The notes beneath the pieces were generated by a model. It saw only the letters and a program-made list of their open reading frames with translations. It was not told the origin of the DNA and did not search any database. Positions 56,126 to 64,000 of a DNA stretch of 64,000 bases are shown piece after piece. This stretch comes from an uncultured Sulfitobacter sp. (GTDB taxonomy: Bacteria > Pseudomonadota > Alphaproteobacteria > Rhodobacterales > Rhodobacteraceae). Each line of letters begins with the position of its first letter. Within the stretch, counting starts at the first letter, position 1. The position numbers were made by a program, and so were the translations under genes. The stretch is taken from contig CANLOQ010000001.1 in assembly GCA_947492925.1 (NCBI GenBank), positions 1,178,001 through 1,242,000 of the forward strand, in the 5' to 3' direction.

Positions 56126-56148
56126 CCCTTTCAACGTTTTCGAAAGGG
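56126..56148 (+). promoter_or_regulatory. Hairpin that sequesters the SbtA-like gene's ribosome site
   Basis: CCCTTTC (56126-56132) pairs with GAAAGGG (56142-56148), the likely Shine-Dalgarno, which lies eight bases before the ATG at 56157. The stem is short (7 bp), of the size seen in RNA thermometers or translational switches. Confidence 0.5.
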
Positions 56149-56156
56149 TATGATCA

Positions 56157-57227
56157 ATGGACATGATAGCAGACATCGCGGGCACCATTATCTCGCAAAT
56201 GCAAAAGCCGACTTTGGCCTTCCTGATTGGTGGCATGATGCTGGCCGCCCTTGGCAGCAAGCTTGAGGTGCCTGCGCCGGTCTATAAGTTTGTTGTGATG
56301 CTCTTGTTGCTCAAGGTTGGTCTGGGTGCGGGCATTTCGGTGCGAGAGGCGGATCTGGTTGCGCTGGCGGTGCCTGCGGTGCTTGCAGCCCTTGTGGGCA
56401 TCGGCATTGTTCTGATCGGGACACGGACGCTGGCACGGACCAAAGGTGTGTCGCCAATGGACGGCATGGCCACCGTGGGCGTGTTCGGTGCGGTATCGGC
56501 CTCAACCCTTGCGGCGGGCATGGCGATGCTTGATTCCGCCGGGATCGCCTACGAAGGCTTTATTGGCGCGCTGTATCCCTTCATGGATATTGCTGCTTTG
56601 GTAACGGCGATTGTGCTGGCGCGGATGGCGGCGGCACGGCAGGCGGCGGCAGCGGGTCAGGTTTCGGGTGGTGGTACGATGACGATGGGCGGCGGCGGTG
56701 CTGGTGGTCCCGGGGGTGCCCTTGAAAGCGGTCTGATCCGGGGCATCCTGCGCGATACGTTCCAGAGTGCGGCGATCTCGGCACTCGTGCTTGGTCTGAT
56801 GATCGGCATCTTTGCGCGGCCCGAAAGTGTCTACGCCAGCTTTTACGAGCCGCTGTTCCGGGGTCTGCTGAGCGTTCTGATGCTGGTGATGGGCATGGAA
56901 GCATGGTCGCGGCTGTCGGAGTTGCGCAAGGTGGCACATGCCTATGTGGCCTATGGCCTGATTGCGCCCTTCGTTCACGGTGCGCTGGGCTTTGGTGCGG
57001 GCATGATCGCGCATCATTTCACCGGCTTCTCTGCGGGTGGTGTGGTTTTGCTGGCGGTGATGGCGGCCTCAAGCTCCGACATCTCCGGCCCGCCCACGAT
57101 GCGCGGTGCCCTGCCCGAGGCGAATCCGTCGTCTTACGTTGGTGCCTCAACCGGATTGGGCACGCCCGTAGCGATCCTGAGCATCCCGCTGTGGATTGCG
57201 CTGGCGAACTGGGCAATCGGGGTGTGA
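56157..57227 (+). CDS. sbtA: SbtA-like sodium-dependent bicarbonate transporter (DUF897)
   Basis: A 356-residue protein of the SbtA family (PF05982) with about ten helices in two inverted repeats. Conserved parts are KPTLAFLIGGMMLAALGSKLEVP near residues 17-39 (in two halves), LLLLKVGLGAGISV near 50-63, ASSSDISGPPTMRGALPEANPSSYVG near 309-334 and ASTGLGTPVAI near 335-345. The cytoplasmic loop around 165-190 is glycine-rich. In cyanobacteria SbtA takes up bicarbonate and is controlled by the PII-like SbtB, which is not visible here. In a heterotroph it could feed carboxylases. Confidence 0.85.
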   Translation: MDMIADIAGTIISQMQKPTLAFLIGGMMLAALGSKLEVPAPVYKFVVMLLLLKVGLGAGISVREADLVALAVPAVLAALVGIGIVLIGTRTLARTKGVSPMDGMATVGVFGAVSASTLAAGMAMLDSAGIAYEGFIGALYPFMDIAALVTAIVLARMAAARQAAAAGQVSGGGTMTMGGGGAGGPGGALESGLIRGILRDTFQSAAISALVLGLMIGIFARPESVYASFYEPLFRGLLSVLMLVMGMEAWSRLSELRKVAHAYVAYGLIAPFVHGALGFGAGMIAHHFTGFSAGGVVLLAVMAASSSDISGPPTMRGALPEANPSSYVGASTGLGTPVAILSIPLWIALANWAIGV

Positions 57228-57240
57228 TGGCATGAAACGG

Positions 57241-57267
57241 AAGGGCGCGCATGGATTGTGCGCCCTT
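57241..57267. terminator. Hairpin between convergent SbtA-like and glnD genes
   Basis: AAGGGCGC (57241-57248) pairs with GCGCCCTT (57260-57267). It sits between two convergent stops but has no U-run on either strand, so its role as a terminator is unproven. Confidence 0.4.
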
Positions 57268-57308
57268 TGCCATGTGGTTGGCTGACTTTCAGGCGAAGTG
57301 GTGCGTCT

Positions 57309-60092
57309 TTAGCCTTCGGCGCGCTCGACGCCTTCGGCAATCGCTTCGCGCAGCCGCTTTTCCAACGTGCGCTGCTTGCTTTCGGAATAGTATTTCAGGC
57401 CGAACATATCCTTCACATAGAAGGTATCGACCACCTGTTCGCCATAGGTCGCGATGACGGCATTGGCGATATAGACATTTGAAGCCGCGAGCGTGCGGGC
57501 GAGATCATAGAGCAGGCCGGGGCGGTCGCGGGTATCGACCTCGATGATCGTGTAAATCTCGGACCCTTCATTGTCGAAGGTGATGCTGGTCGGCACCCTG
57601 AACGCCTTTTCGCGCTTCTTGATCTTGTCGCGGGATTTCAGGGCATCGCGTGCCACCACTTCGCCGCGCAGGGTCTTGGCGATCATCTGGCGCAGACGCG
57701 GCAGGCGGTCGGCCTCATAGGCGTTGCCTTCGGCGTCCTGTATCCAAAAGGCATCGGTGACATAACCGTCCTTGGTGGTGTAGCTGCGCGCATCGACCAC
57801 GTTGGCCCCGACCAACGCCAGCGCCCCGGCAAGCCGCGAGAAGATGCCCGGGTGATCGGCCATTGCAAAACAGGCGCGGGTGGCGTCGCGGTCTTCGTCG
57901 GGATGCAGATCAATCCGTATGTCATCCCCTTCGATGTCACGCAGAAGGTTGGCAAAGGCCACATGTGCGGTGACGTGCAGGCCCTGCCAGTATGGATCGT
58001 AATGCCGCGCGGTTTCGGTTTGCAGCGCCTTGCGCGGCCAGTCCTTGAGTGCTTCGCGCAGGGTTCTTTTGGCCTCTGCCCCGCGGTTTTCGCGGTTCAG
58101 ATCCTCCAGCCCGGTTTCAAGCGCACGCTCCGTCTGGCGGTAGAGCGCGCGGATGAGCACGGCCTTCCAGTTGTTCCACGTATCCGGCCCGACGCCGCGA
58201 ATGTCGCAGACGGTCAGGACGCACAGCAGATCAAGCCGTTTTACGGTCTGCACGGCCTTGGCAAAGTCGCGGACAGTACGCGGGTCGGCAATATCGCGTT
58301 TCTGCGCCATATCGGACATCAGCAGGTGATAGCGCACCAGCCATTCGACGGTGTCCACTTCCTCTTGTTTCAGACCCAGACGCGGGGCCACCTTGCGCAC
58401 GATCCTTGCCCCTAGAATGGAATGATCTTCCGGGCGGCCCTTGCCGATGTCATGCAGCAACAGCGCGGTATACAAAATCTTGCGGTTCACACCGCGTTGC
58501 AGGATCGATGACGCGACAGGCAGCTCTTCCTCAAGCTCGTTCTTTTCGATCATCGCCAGATTGCGGATCGTCTGGATCGTGTGTTCGTCCACGGTATAGC
58601 TGTGGTACATATTGAACTGCATCATCGCCACGATGGGTTCAAATTCGGGGATGAAGGCCGCGAGCACCCCCAGTTCGTTCATCCGGCGCAGGGCGCGTTC
58701 GGGATTGCCGTGTTTCAGCAGCAGATCGAAAAAGATGCGTCGTGCTTCGGGCGTGGTGCGCATGTCGTCATCAATCAGATGCAGGTTTGCCTTGATCAGC
58801 CGCATCGCGTCGGGATGGATCAGCATACCGGTGCGCAAGGCTTCCTCAAATATACGCAGCAGGTTCAGCTTGTCTGTGAGGAAGGCGTCGTCGTCGGCAA
58901 TAGCGATGCGGTTGTGCACCATTTCGTAGCCTGACTTCATCTTGGGACGGCGGCGAAAGATGCGCTCCAGCAGCGGTTCCGCCTTGAGGTGGATTGCCTC
59001 GAGGTTTGTCAGGAAGATGCGGGTAAGGTCGCCCACGGCAGTGGCGTGCAAAAAGAACGCCTGCATGAAGACCTCAACTCCGCGTCTGCCGCCGGTGTCT
59101 TCGTATCCCATCGCCTGCGCGACCTGCGCCTGCATGTCAAACGTCAACTGTTCGGTGGCGCGGTTGGTTTGCAGGTGCAGGTGTCCGCGCACGGCCCACA
59201 GAAAATCTTCTGCGGCGATGAACGTCTCGTATTCCTCGGCGCGGAACACGCCTTTGTCCACCAGCTCGGCAATCCGGTCGACCTTGTAGATGTATTTGGC
59301 AATCCAGAAGAGCGAATGCAGATCGCGCAGCCCGCCTTTGCCTTCTTTCACATTCGGCTCGACCACATAGCGTTGGCCTTGTTTTTCGTGGCGTCGGTCG
59401 CGCTCTTCCAGCTTGGCCTCGATAAAGGCGCGGCCGGTGCCGCCAAAAAGCTCTGCGTTCAGGGCCTCGCTCAGCTCAAGTTCAAGTGCCGTATCACCGG
59501 CAATGAACCGGTGTTCCAGCAAGGCGGTTTGGATGGTGAAATCCTCTGATCCCAAGCGGACGCAGTCGCGGATGGTGCGGGTGGCATGGCCCACCTTCAG
59601 CTTCAGGTCCCACAGCATGTAGAGCATGCTCTCAATCACGCTCTCGGACCATGCGGTCGCCTTGTAGGGAATGAGGAAAAGCAGGTCGACGTCTGAAAAC
59701 GGAGCCATTTCGCCGCGCCCGTAGCCTCCCACACCAATGACGCTCAGCCGTTCCCCTTCGGTCGGGTTGGGTTTAGGGTGCAGTATTTCAGTGGCGAACT
59801 GAAGGGTTGTGCACACCAGATGATCGGTCAGGTAGGTATAGGCGCGGGTCATCGCGCGGGCGTCAAAAGGCGCAGCGGCAAAGCATTTGGCGATTTCGGC
59901 GCGGCCCTGTTTCTGCACGTCGCGCAGGATTTTCACAGCGGCGCTGCGCTGTTCGGGCGGTGCCAGATCGGCGCAGGCGTCCTGCAGCGTTTTGGTGACG
60001 GTGGGCGCATCAAAAATCAGTTCCGGTGCGCAGATCAGGCGCGGTGTGACTTCCGCGCCTGATGGTTTGGTCTGGGGTGTTGCGGTGGACAA
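57309..60092 (-). CDS. glnD: Protein-PII uridylyltransferase / uridylyl-removing enzyme
   Basis: A 927-residue sensor of glutamine that modifies PII. It has the nucleotidyltransferase motif GGYGRGEMAPFSDVDLLFL (122-140, metal ligands D134/D136), an HD domain with HDIGKGRPEDHS in mid-protein for deuridylylation, and two C-terminal ACT domains (VDARSYTTKDGYVTD and NVYIANAVIATYGEQVVD regions). The TTG at 60092 is the best start: no methionine follows for 80 codons, and it sits only two bases after the preceding gene's stop, so translation is coupled to the upstream lipoprotein gene. Confidence 0.95.
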   Translation of the reverse strand: MSTATPQTKPSGAEVTPRLICAPELIFDAPTVTKTLQDACADLAPPEQRSAAVKILRDVQKQGRAEIAKCFAAAPFDARAMTRAYTYLTDHLVCTTLQFATEILHPKPNPTEGERLSVIGVGGYGRGEMAPFSDVDLLFLIPYKATAWSESVIESMLYMLWDLKLKVGHATRTIRDCVRLGSEDFTIQTALLEHRFIAGDTALELELSEALNAELFGGTGRAFIEAKLEERDRRHEKQGQRYVVEPNVKEGKGGLRDLHSLFWIAKYIYKVDRIAELVDKGVFRAEEYETFIAAEDFLWAVRGHLHLQTNRATEQLTFDMQAQVAQAMGYEDTGGRRGVEVFMQAFFLHATAVGDLTRIFLTNLEAIHLKAEPLLERIFRRRPKMKSGYEMVHNRIAIADDDAFLTDKLNLLRIFEEALRTGMLIHPDAMRLIKANLHLIDDDMRTTPEARRIFFDLLLKHGNPERALRRMNELGVLAAFIPEFEPIVAMMQFNMYHSYTVDEHTIQTIRNLAMIEKNELEEELPVASSILQRGVNRKILYTALLLHDIGKGRPEDHSILGARIVRKVAPRLGLKQEEVDTVEWLVRYHLLMSDMAQKRDIADPRTVRDFAKAVQTVKRLDLLCVLTVCDIRGVGPDTWNNWKAVLIRALYRQTERALETGLEDLNRENRGAEAKRTLREALKDWPRKALQTETARHYDPYWQGLHVTAHVAFANLLRDIEGDDIRIDLHPDEDRDATRACFAMADHPGIFSRLAGALALVGANVVDARSYTTKDGYVTDAFWIQDAEGNAYEADRLPRLRQMIAKTLRGEVVARDALKSRDKIKKREKAFRVPTSITFDNEGSEIYTIIEVDTRDRPGLLYDLARTLAASNVYIANAVIATYGEQVVDTFYVKDMFGLKYYSESKQRTLEKRLREAIAEGVERAEG

Positions 60093-60094
60093 CG

Positions 60095-61279
60095 TCAGAA
60101 ACCGGCCCCGCCAAAGGCCTGTGGCGCACCCTCAAGCACGGTCACCCCTTTGTTGCGCACGGCTGCGATTGCAAGACCGCGTTCGTTGGTGCCATCGCGG
60201 CGCAGGCGGAAGATGCCGGATGCCCCGCGAAAGCCAGCGCCTTGGGTCAGTGCGGCACCCGTCAACGCATTTGCCTTGCGTGATTTCGTGAGAGCACCCA
60301 CTGCCGCGATCCCGTCAAAGGCCAGACCGGCCAGTGGATGCGGATCTGACCCATAGGCGGCGCTGTATTTCTGGCGGAACGCGTTTGATGCCCCCGGATC
60401 GGGCAGCGCAAACCAGCCGCCCTGAATGCCCGGCAGGCTAAGCGTCTGGGGTGGAATGTCCCAGCGTGTCAGGCCGATGTACTGGGTCGTGGCCGCCTGA
60501 ATCCCCGCCTCGGGCAGCAGTTGCGCAAACAAGGGCAGCGCGCTGGCCGAAGATGTGGTCAGGAAAAGCGCATTCGCCCCGCCGCTGTCGATGGCAGCCT
60601 TGACGCGTGGTACGGCAGCGATCACGGATTCCTGGCTCAGCGCATAGTCCACGGTGCCCGCAAGGGTCGCGCCGTTGGCCGAAATCGCCTGTTGAATGGC
60701 ATTGCGGCCCAGCTGGCCGGCGACGTCACTGGCGTGCAGAATCGCGATGCGGTCTTTTCCGGTGCGCTTGGCATAGCCGACAAGGCGGTTTGCGGTGTTG
60801 GCAAAGGTTGGCCCGAGGATAAAGACATTGCCGCCCGCAATGGTCGGATTGTTGGAGAAGGACAGCACGTTCACCCCGGCGCTTGAGGCCGCAACCCCGG
60901 CGGCATTGGCCGCTTCGCCGTAGACCGGGCCGATGATGATCTTGGCCCCTTCGCTGACGGCCTGCGCAGCCATCGTGCCAGCGGTGCCTGCATTGCCAGC
61001 GGTGCCGTAAACCCGCAGATCAATCTGCACGCCGTCCAGATGACGGATGGCCAGACGGGCGGCGTTTTCAAGGTTTTTGGCCAGTAGGTTGTCGCTTTGT
61101 GACCCGCCACGGGGGATCAGAAGGGCAACGGGTACAGGTGCGTTGGCGTCGATCTTGGGGCCGCCGCTGCTGGCGATACTGCCAAGCGCAGCGGGATCAC
61201 AGGCCGCCAGCAGCAGCGCAAAAAACGGTAAAACCAGCAGCCGCAGTCTGGCGCGGCCCGCTTCTAGAAAGGCAATCAT
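60095..61279 (-). CDS. Penicillin-binding-protein activator LpoA-like lipoprotein (LppC family)
   Basis: A 394-residue lipoprotein with a signal peptide and lipobox LLLAAC (cysteine near residue 27), then a type-1 periplasmic-binding-protein-like domain: VALLIPRGG near 50-58, GAKIIIGPVYG near 108-118, IAILHASDVAGQLG near 176-189 and GLAFDGIAAVGAL near 330-342. In E. coli LpoA activates PBP1a. The start at 61279 is chosen to give the signal; the frame continues upstream. It overlaps nothing and is directly followed by glnD with a two-base gap. Confidence 0.85.
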   Translation of the reverse strand: MIAFLEAGRARLRLLVLPFFALLLAACDPAALGSIASSGGPKIDANAPVPVALLIPRGGSQSDNLLAKNLENAARLAIRHLDGVQIDLRVYGTAGNAGTAGTMAAQAVSEGAKIIIGPVYGEAANAAGVAASSAGVNVLSFSNNPTIAGGNVFILGPTFANTANRLVGYAKRTGKDRIAILHASDVAGQLGRNAIQQAISANGATLAGTVDYALSQESVIAAVPRVKAAIDSGGANALFLTTSSASALPLFAQLLPEAGIQAATTQYIGLTRWDIPPQTLSLPGIQGGWFALPDPGASNAFRQKYSAAYGSDPHPLAGLAFDGIAAVGALTKSRKANALTGAALTQGAGFRGASGIFRLRRDGTNERGLAIAAVRNKGVTVLEGAPQAFGGAGF

Positions 61280-61368
61280 CTTGTACTCACTCCCCCAATG
61301 GTTAAAACGGTGGTCCCACACCGCATCACTAGGCCGTGATCATAGAGAGTGCGAAAGGCGGGTCCAGC

Positions 61369-62244
61369 GTGAATTATCAAAGGGTGCCCCTGTCGGCAGG
61401 ATTGTACTTTGTCGGCGTGCCCATCGGGACCGCGCGCGACATTACGCTGCGCGCATTGGATACCTTGGCCAGTGCCGACGTGCTGGTGGCCGAAGACACG
61501 CGCACGTTGCGCAAGCTTATGGATATTCACGGTATTCCGCTGGGCGACCGGCGGGTGCAGGCCTTGCACGACCACAGCGGCGCGGCGGTTGGAGAACGGC
61601 TCATTGCGGCGATCAAAGAGGGAAAATCGGTGGCCTATGCGTCCGAGGCGGGGATGCCGCTGATCGCTGATCCGGGGTTTGAACTGTCCCGGCTGGCACG
61701 CGCAAGCGAGGTGCCGGTGACCTGTGCGCCCGGCCCATCGGCGGTGCTGACGGCGCTTGTGCTGGCGGGGTTGCCGACCGATGCGTTCTTTTTTGCGGGC
61801 TTTCTGCCCAATGCGAAAGCGGCACGCTGCGGCGCGCTTGAGCGTCTGCGAGAGACGCAAGGCACACTGGTTTTCTACGAATCGCCCAAAAGACTTGGGG
61901 CGATGTTGCGGGATGCGCAGGACGTGCTGGGACCGGACCGGCAGGCGGCAGTGTGCCGGGAGCTGACCAAAAAATTTGAAGAAGTCCGGCGCGGTACGCT
62001 GGCTGAACTGGCTGAAACCTACAGCGGCAAGGCCCCTAAGGGCGAAATTGTTGTGCTCGTGGACCGTGGCCATTTAGGATCTGTTAATCAAACTGACCTA
62101 GAAACGGACCTTAGACGTGCAATGGCAGATATGTCAGTGCGGGATGCGGCCGATCTGGTGGCGCGTGCCCACGGCCTGCCACGCAGGAAGGTGTATCAGA
62201 CCGCTTTGGCTTTGGGGAAATCTCAGGATGACACGACCGACTGA
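61369..62244 (+). CDS. rsmI: 16S rRNA (cytidine-1402 2'-O) methyltransferase
   Basis: A SAM-dependent methyltransferase that 2'-O-methylates C1402 in the decoding site of 16S rRNA. Family motifs are LYFVGVPIGTARDITLRALD near the N-terminus, ADVLVAEDTRTLRKLMDIHG, VAYASEAGMPLIADPG and the C-terminal GEIVVLVDRG. The GTG at 61369 (291 residues) matches the usual N-terminus MNYQRVPL, while an in-frame GTG at 61336 would add 11 residues. It is divergent from the LpoA-like gene and overlaps yraN by 17 bases. Confidence 0.92.
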   Translation: MNYQRVPLSAGLYFVGVPIGTARDITLRALDTLASADVLVAEDTRTLRKLMDIHGIPLGDRRVQALHDHSGAAVGERLIAAIKEGKSVAYASEAGMPLIADPGFELSRLARASEVPVTCAPGPSAVLTALVLAGLPTDAFFFAGFLPNAKAARCGALERLRETQGTLVFYESPKRLGAMLRDAQDVLGPDRQAAVCRELTKKFEEVRRGTLAELAETYSGKAPKGEIVVLVDRGHLGSVNQTDLETDLRRAMADMSVRDAADLVARAHGLPRRKVYQTALALGKSQDDTTD

Positions 62245-62608
62245 CAGGCATCATCGCGGGCGCGCCGCTTTTCACGCGGGCATGGCTGCGGAAAACCGAA
62301 TTGCGCAGGACTACGAAAGACGCGGCTTTGCCATTGCGCGCAGACGCTGGCGCGGTTCAGGTGGTGAGATTGATCTGATCTTTCGCGATGGCTCTGCCCT
62401 TGTTTTTGTCGAGGTGAAACACAGCCGTACCCTTGCCCGGGCGGCAGAAAGCCTGTCGCCTCGTCAAATGCAGCGCATCTATACCTCTGCCGAGGAATTC
62501 ATGGGATCAGAGCCGTTGGGCAGCCTGACGGAGGCGCGGTTTGACGTGGCGCTGGTGGATGGATCGGGCGATGTGCAGATCATCGAAAACGCGTTTGGGC
62601 ACGGCTGA
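62228..62608 (+). CDS. yraN: YraN-family (UPF0102) endonuclease-like protein
   Basis: A 126-residue protein with the PD-(D/E)XK-like core: GGEIDLIFRDGSALVFVEVKHS near residues 45-66 (in two parts), with the acidic and lysine residues of the fold. Function unknown, possibly Holliday-junction or DNA-repair related. It overlaps the end of rsmI by 17 bases, the standard rsmI-yraN-gshB arrangement. An A/C-rich stretch MTRPTDRHHRGRA precedes the conserved part. Confidence 0.92.
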   Translation: MTRPTDRHHRGRAAFHAGMAAENRIAQDYERRGFAIARRRWRGSGGEIDLIFRDGSALVFVEVKHSRTLARAAESLSPRQMQRIYTSAEEFMGSEPLGSLTEARFDVALVDGSGDVQIIENAFGHG

Positions 62609-62666
62609 CCCATTGCACACGGCATCCCGCTGCGCCATCTAAAGGAGACGCAGCAAGGATAGACCC

Positions 62667-63602
62667 ATGAAGATCGCCTTTCAGATGGACCCCATCGGGG
62701 ACGTGGACATCAACGCCGACAGCAGCTTTCGACTGGCCGAAGAGGCGCAGGCCCGGGGGCATAGTCTGTTCTTCTATTCCCCTGACAAGCTGGCGTACCA
62801 AGAGGGGCGGATTACCGCGCGCGGTCACGATTTCACGGTGCAGCGTGTGCAGGGGGATCACGCGCATCTGAAGCCGGAGCGCGAGGTCGATCTGGCGGAT
62901 TTTGACGTGGTCTGGCTGCGGCAGGATCCGCCGTTCGACATGCATTACATCACTTCGACACATTTGCTGGACCGGCTCAAAGGGCAGGCGCTGGTTGTAA
63001 ATGACCCTTTCTGGGTGCGCAATTTTCCAGAAAAGCTGATGGTGCTGGACTTCCCGGAACTCACGCCGCCCACGACCATCGCGCGCGATTTGGAGACCAT
63101 CAAAGCGTTCAAGGCCAAGCACGGCGATGTGATTCTCAAGCCGCTTTACGGCAATGGGGGCGCGGGCGTTTTCCGGCTTGATGCTCAAGACCGCAACCTG
63201 ACCTCACTTCATGAACTTTTTACCGGTTTTTCCCGCGAACCGCTGATCGTGCAGAAATTCCTGCCTGCCGTGTCCAAAGGGGACAAACGGGTGATCCTTG
63301 TTGACGGAGAAGCGGTGGGTGCCATCAACCGCGTACCTGCCGAAGGCGAGACGCGGTCGAACATGCATGTGGGCGGACGGCCCGAAAAGATCGGGCTAAG
63401 CGCGCGCGATCAGGAGATTTGTGCGGCCATTGGGCCGCTCCTGAAGGAAAAAGGGCAGGTTTTTGTCGGGATTGACGTGATTGGCGACTATCTGACTGAA
63501 ATCAACGTAACGTCGCCCACCGGCATTCAGGAGCTTGAGCGGTTTGATGATGTGAATATCGCTGCAAAGATCTGGGACGCCATTGAGGCGCGCTGCGCTT
63601 AG
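62667..63602 (+). CDS. gshB: Glutathione synthetase
   Basis: A 311-residue ATP-grasp enzyme that joins gamma-glutamylcysteine and glycine. It starts MKIAFQMDPIGDVDI and has DPPFDMHYITSTHLLD near residues 88-103, ILKPLYGNGGAGVFRL near 155-170, and EINVTSPTGIQELERF near 282-297 with ATP/metal residues. Full length. It follows yraN by 58 bases, with AAGGAGA upstream. Glutathione is also the cofactor of the YghU protein in this window. Confidence 0.97.
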   Translation: MKIAFQMDPIGDVDINADSSFRLAEEAQARGHSLFFYSPDKLAYQEGRITARGHDFTVQRVQGDHAHLKPEREVDLADFDVVWLRQDPPFDMHYITSTHLLDRLKGQALVVNDPFWVRNFPEKLMVLDFPELTPPTTIARDLETIKAFKAKHGDVILKPLYGNGGAGVFRLDAQDRNLTSLHELFTGFSREPLIVQKFLPAVSKGDKRVILVDGEAVGAINRVPAEGETRSNMHVGGRPEKIGLSARDQEICAAIGPLLKEKGQVFVGIDVIGDYLTEINVTSPTGIQELERFDDVNIAAKIWDAIEARCA

Positions 63603-63750
63603 GGTATCAGAGGTGTGGTTCCGCACGGATTAACACATCTGCCTGCGAAAAGGCCCGTGGCATTTTTGGAAATGCTTGACTGATGAGGTTTGCCGGGGCT
63701 GATCCCCGGTGATGACGGGTTCTCCAAGTATTAAACGGATATCAAACTGT

Positions 63751-64000
63751 TCAGGCGGGCACGGGTGATGGCAGGCGGAAGCTGACCGCCTCGGCGATGT
63801 GGGGTTTGCGTACACCGTCTGAACCATCGAGATCCGCGATGGTACGCGCCACGCGGATGACGCGGTGATAGCCCCGCGCCGACAGGTGAAATTGCTCAGC
63901 AACGCGCGTCAGCAGCGCGCGGGCTTCGGCATCCGGTGTTGCGATGGCTTCAAGCGTGTCGCCCTGTGCGTCCGCGTTCACCCGCAGGCCGGGGCTGCCG
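63751..64000 (-). CDS. comM: Mg-chelatase-like ATPase ComM/YifB, C-terminal part
   Basis: The last about 83 residues of a gene that begins beyond the window. The helical lid has the family motif QFHLSARGYHRVIRVARTIADLDG and HIAEAVSFR at the end. ComM is a helicase-like ring ATPase acting in DNA branch migration during transformation. It is convergent with gshB across a 148-base gap that holds two small hairpins (63660-63675 and 63692-63710) but no clear terminator. Confidence 0.9.
   Translation of the reverse strand, partial: GSPGLRVNADAQGDTLEAIATPDAEARALLTRVAEQFHLSARGYHRVIRVARTIADLDGSDGVRKPHIAEAVSFRLPSPVPA

Overview
The window is chromosomal DNA from an alphaproteobacterium of the order Rhodobacterales, most likely the Roseobacter/Sulfitobacter group. 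Four things point there: the 16S rRNA (35264-36726) has the 1.46-kb alphaproteobacterial form and roseobacter-like variable regions; the rRNA operon has the order 16S - tRNA-Ile - tRNA-Ala - 23S - 5S - tRNA-fMet; the proteins resemble marine Rhodobacterales families; and one stretch is very rich in GANTC, the CcrM methylation site. I see no prophage, transposase, CRISPR array or plasmid gene. This is mostly core genome with small accessory pieces.

Layout. 1-12.5 kb: the end of an M20 hydantoinase/carbamoylase gene, a two-component system (hybrid kinase plus OmpR-type regulator), then a divergent seven-gene locus. That locus encodes an acyl-CoA synthetase, a complete LIV-type ABC transporter (livG, livH, livM, livK, livF) and a PaaK-like protein, which looks like a carboxylic-acid uptake and CoA-activation unit. 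12.6-14.3 kb: a secreted iota-carbonic-anhydrase-like protein divergent from a LysR regulator. 14.3-25.4 kb: mixed housekeeping and accessory genes (an orphan Fbp-type permease, GNAT, yghU, PhzF-like, rpmJ, tRNA-Val, N-formylglutamate amidohydrolase, a DUF1772/TetR pair with tandem operators, dinB, NUDIX, pyrF and two small paralogues). 25.4-34.4 kb: clpB with a heat-shock-type promoter, HAD and GNAT genes, an alpha/beta hydrolase divergent from a membrane-anchored AraC regulator, a fasciclin protein, and msrPQ (periplasmic methionine-sulfoxide repair). 34.4-40.8 kb: a gene-free GANTC-rich block, a DnaA box, and the rRNA operon with its promoter, boxA and RNase III stems. 41-49.4 kb: aspS, hemerythrin, a DUF1800/DUF1501 pair, a Flp-like pilin, a response regulator with an unknown output domain, and methylmalonyl-CoA epimerase. 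49.3-64 kb: an EI24/nitroreductase/HDAC-family operon, VOC, trpS, a rhomboid-like protein, murJ, an SbtA-like bicarbonate transporter, glnD, an LpoA-like lipoprotein, rsmI, yraN, gshB and the end of comM.

Points that deserve a second look: (i) 14 GANTC sites in 263 bp beside a perfect DnaA box, just upstream of the rRNA operon; (ii) a dispersed family of about 23-nt GTAA/GTAG-headed hairpins resembling REP elements, three copies of which supply the stop codon or lie flush with neighbouring genes; (iii) a possible small RNA near pyrF whose promoter is overlapped by a perfect 20-bp palindrome; (iv) an iota-carbonic-anhydrase-like gene and an SbtA-like gene in the same window; (v) a PaaK-like protein without the usual P-loop; (vi) a rhomboid homologue lacking catalytic residues. 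All function calls come from reading sequence motifs and remembered families; no database search was run.
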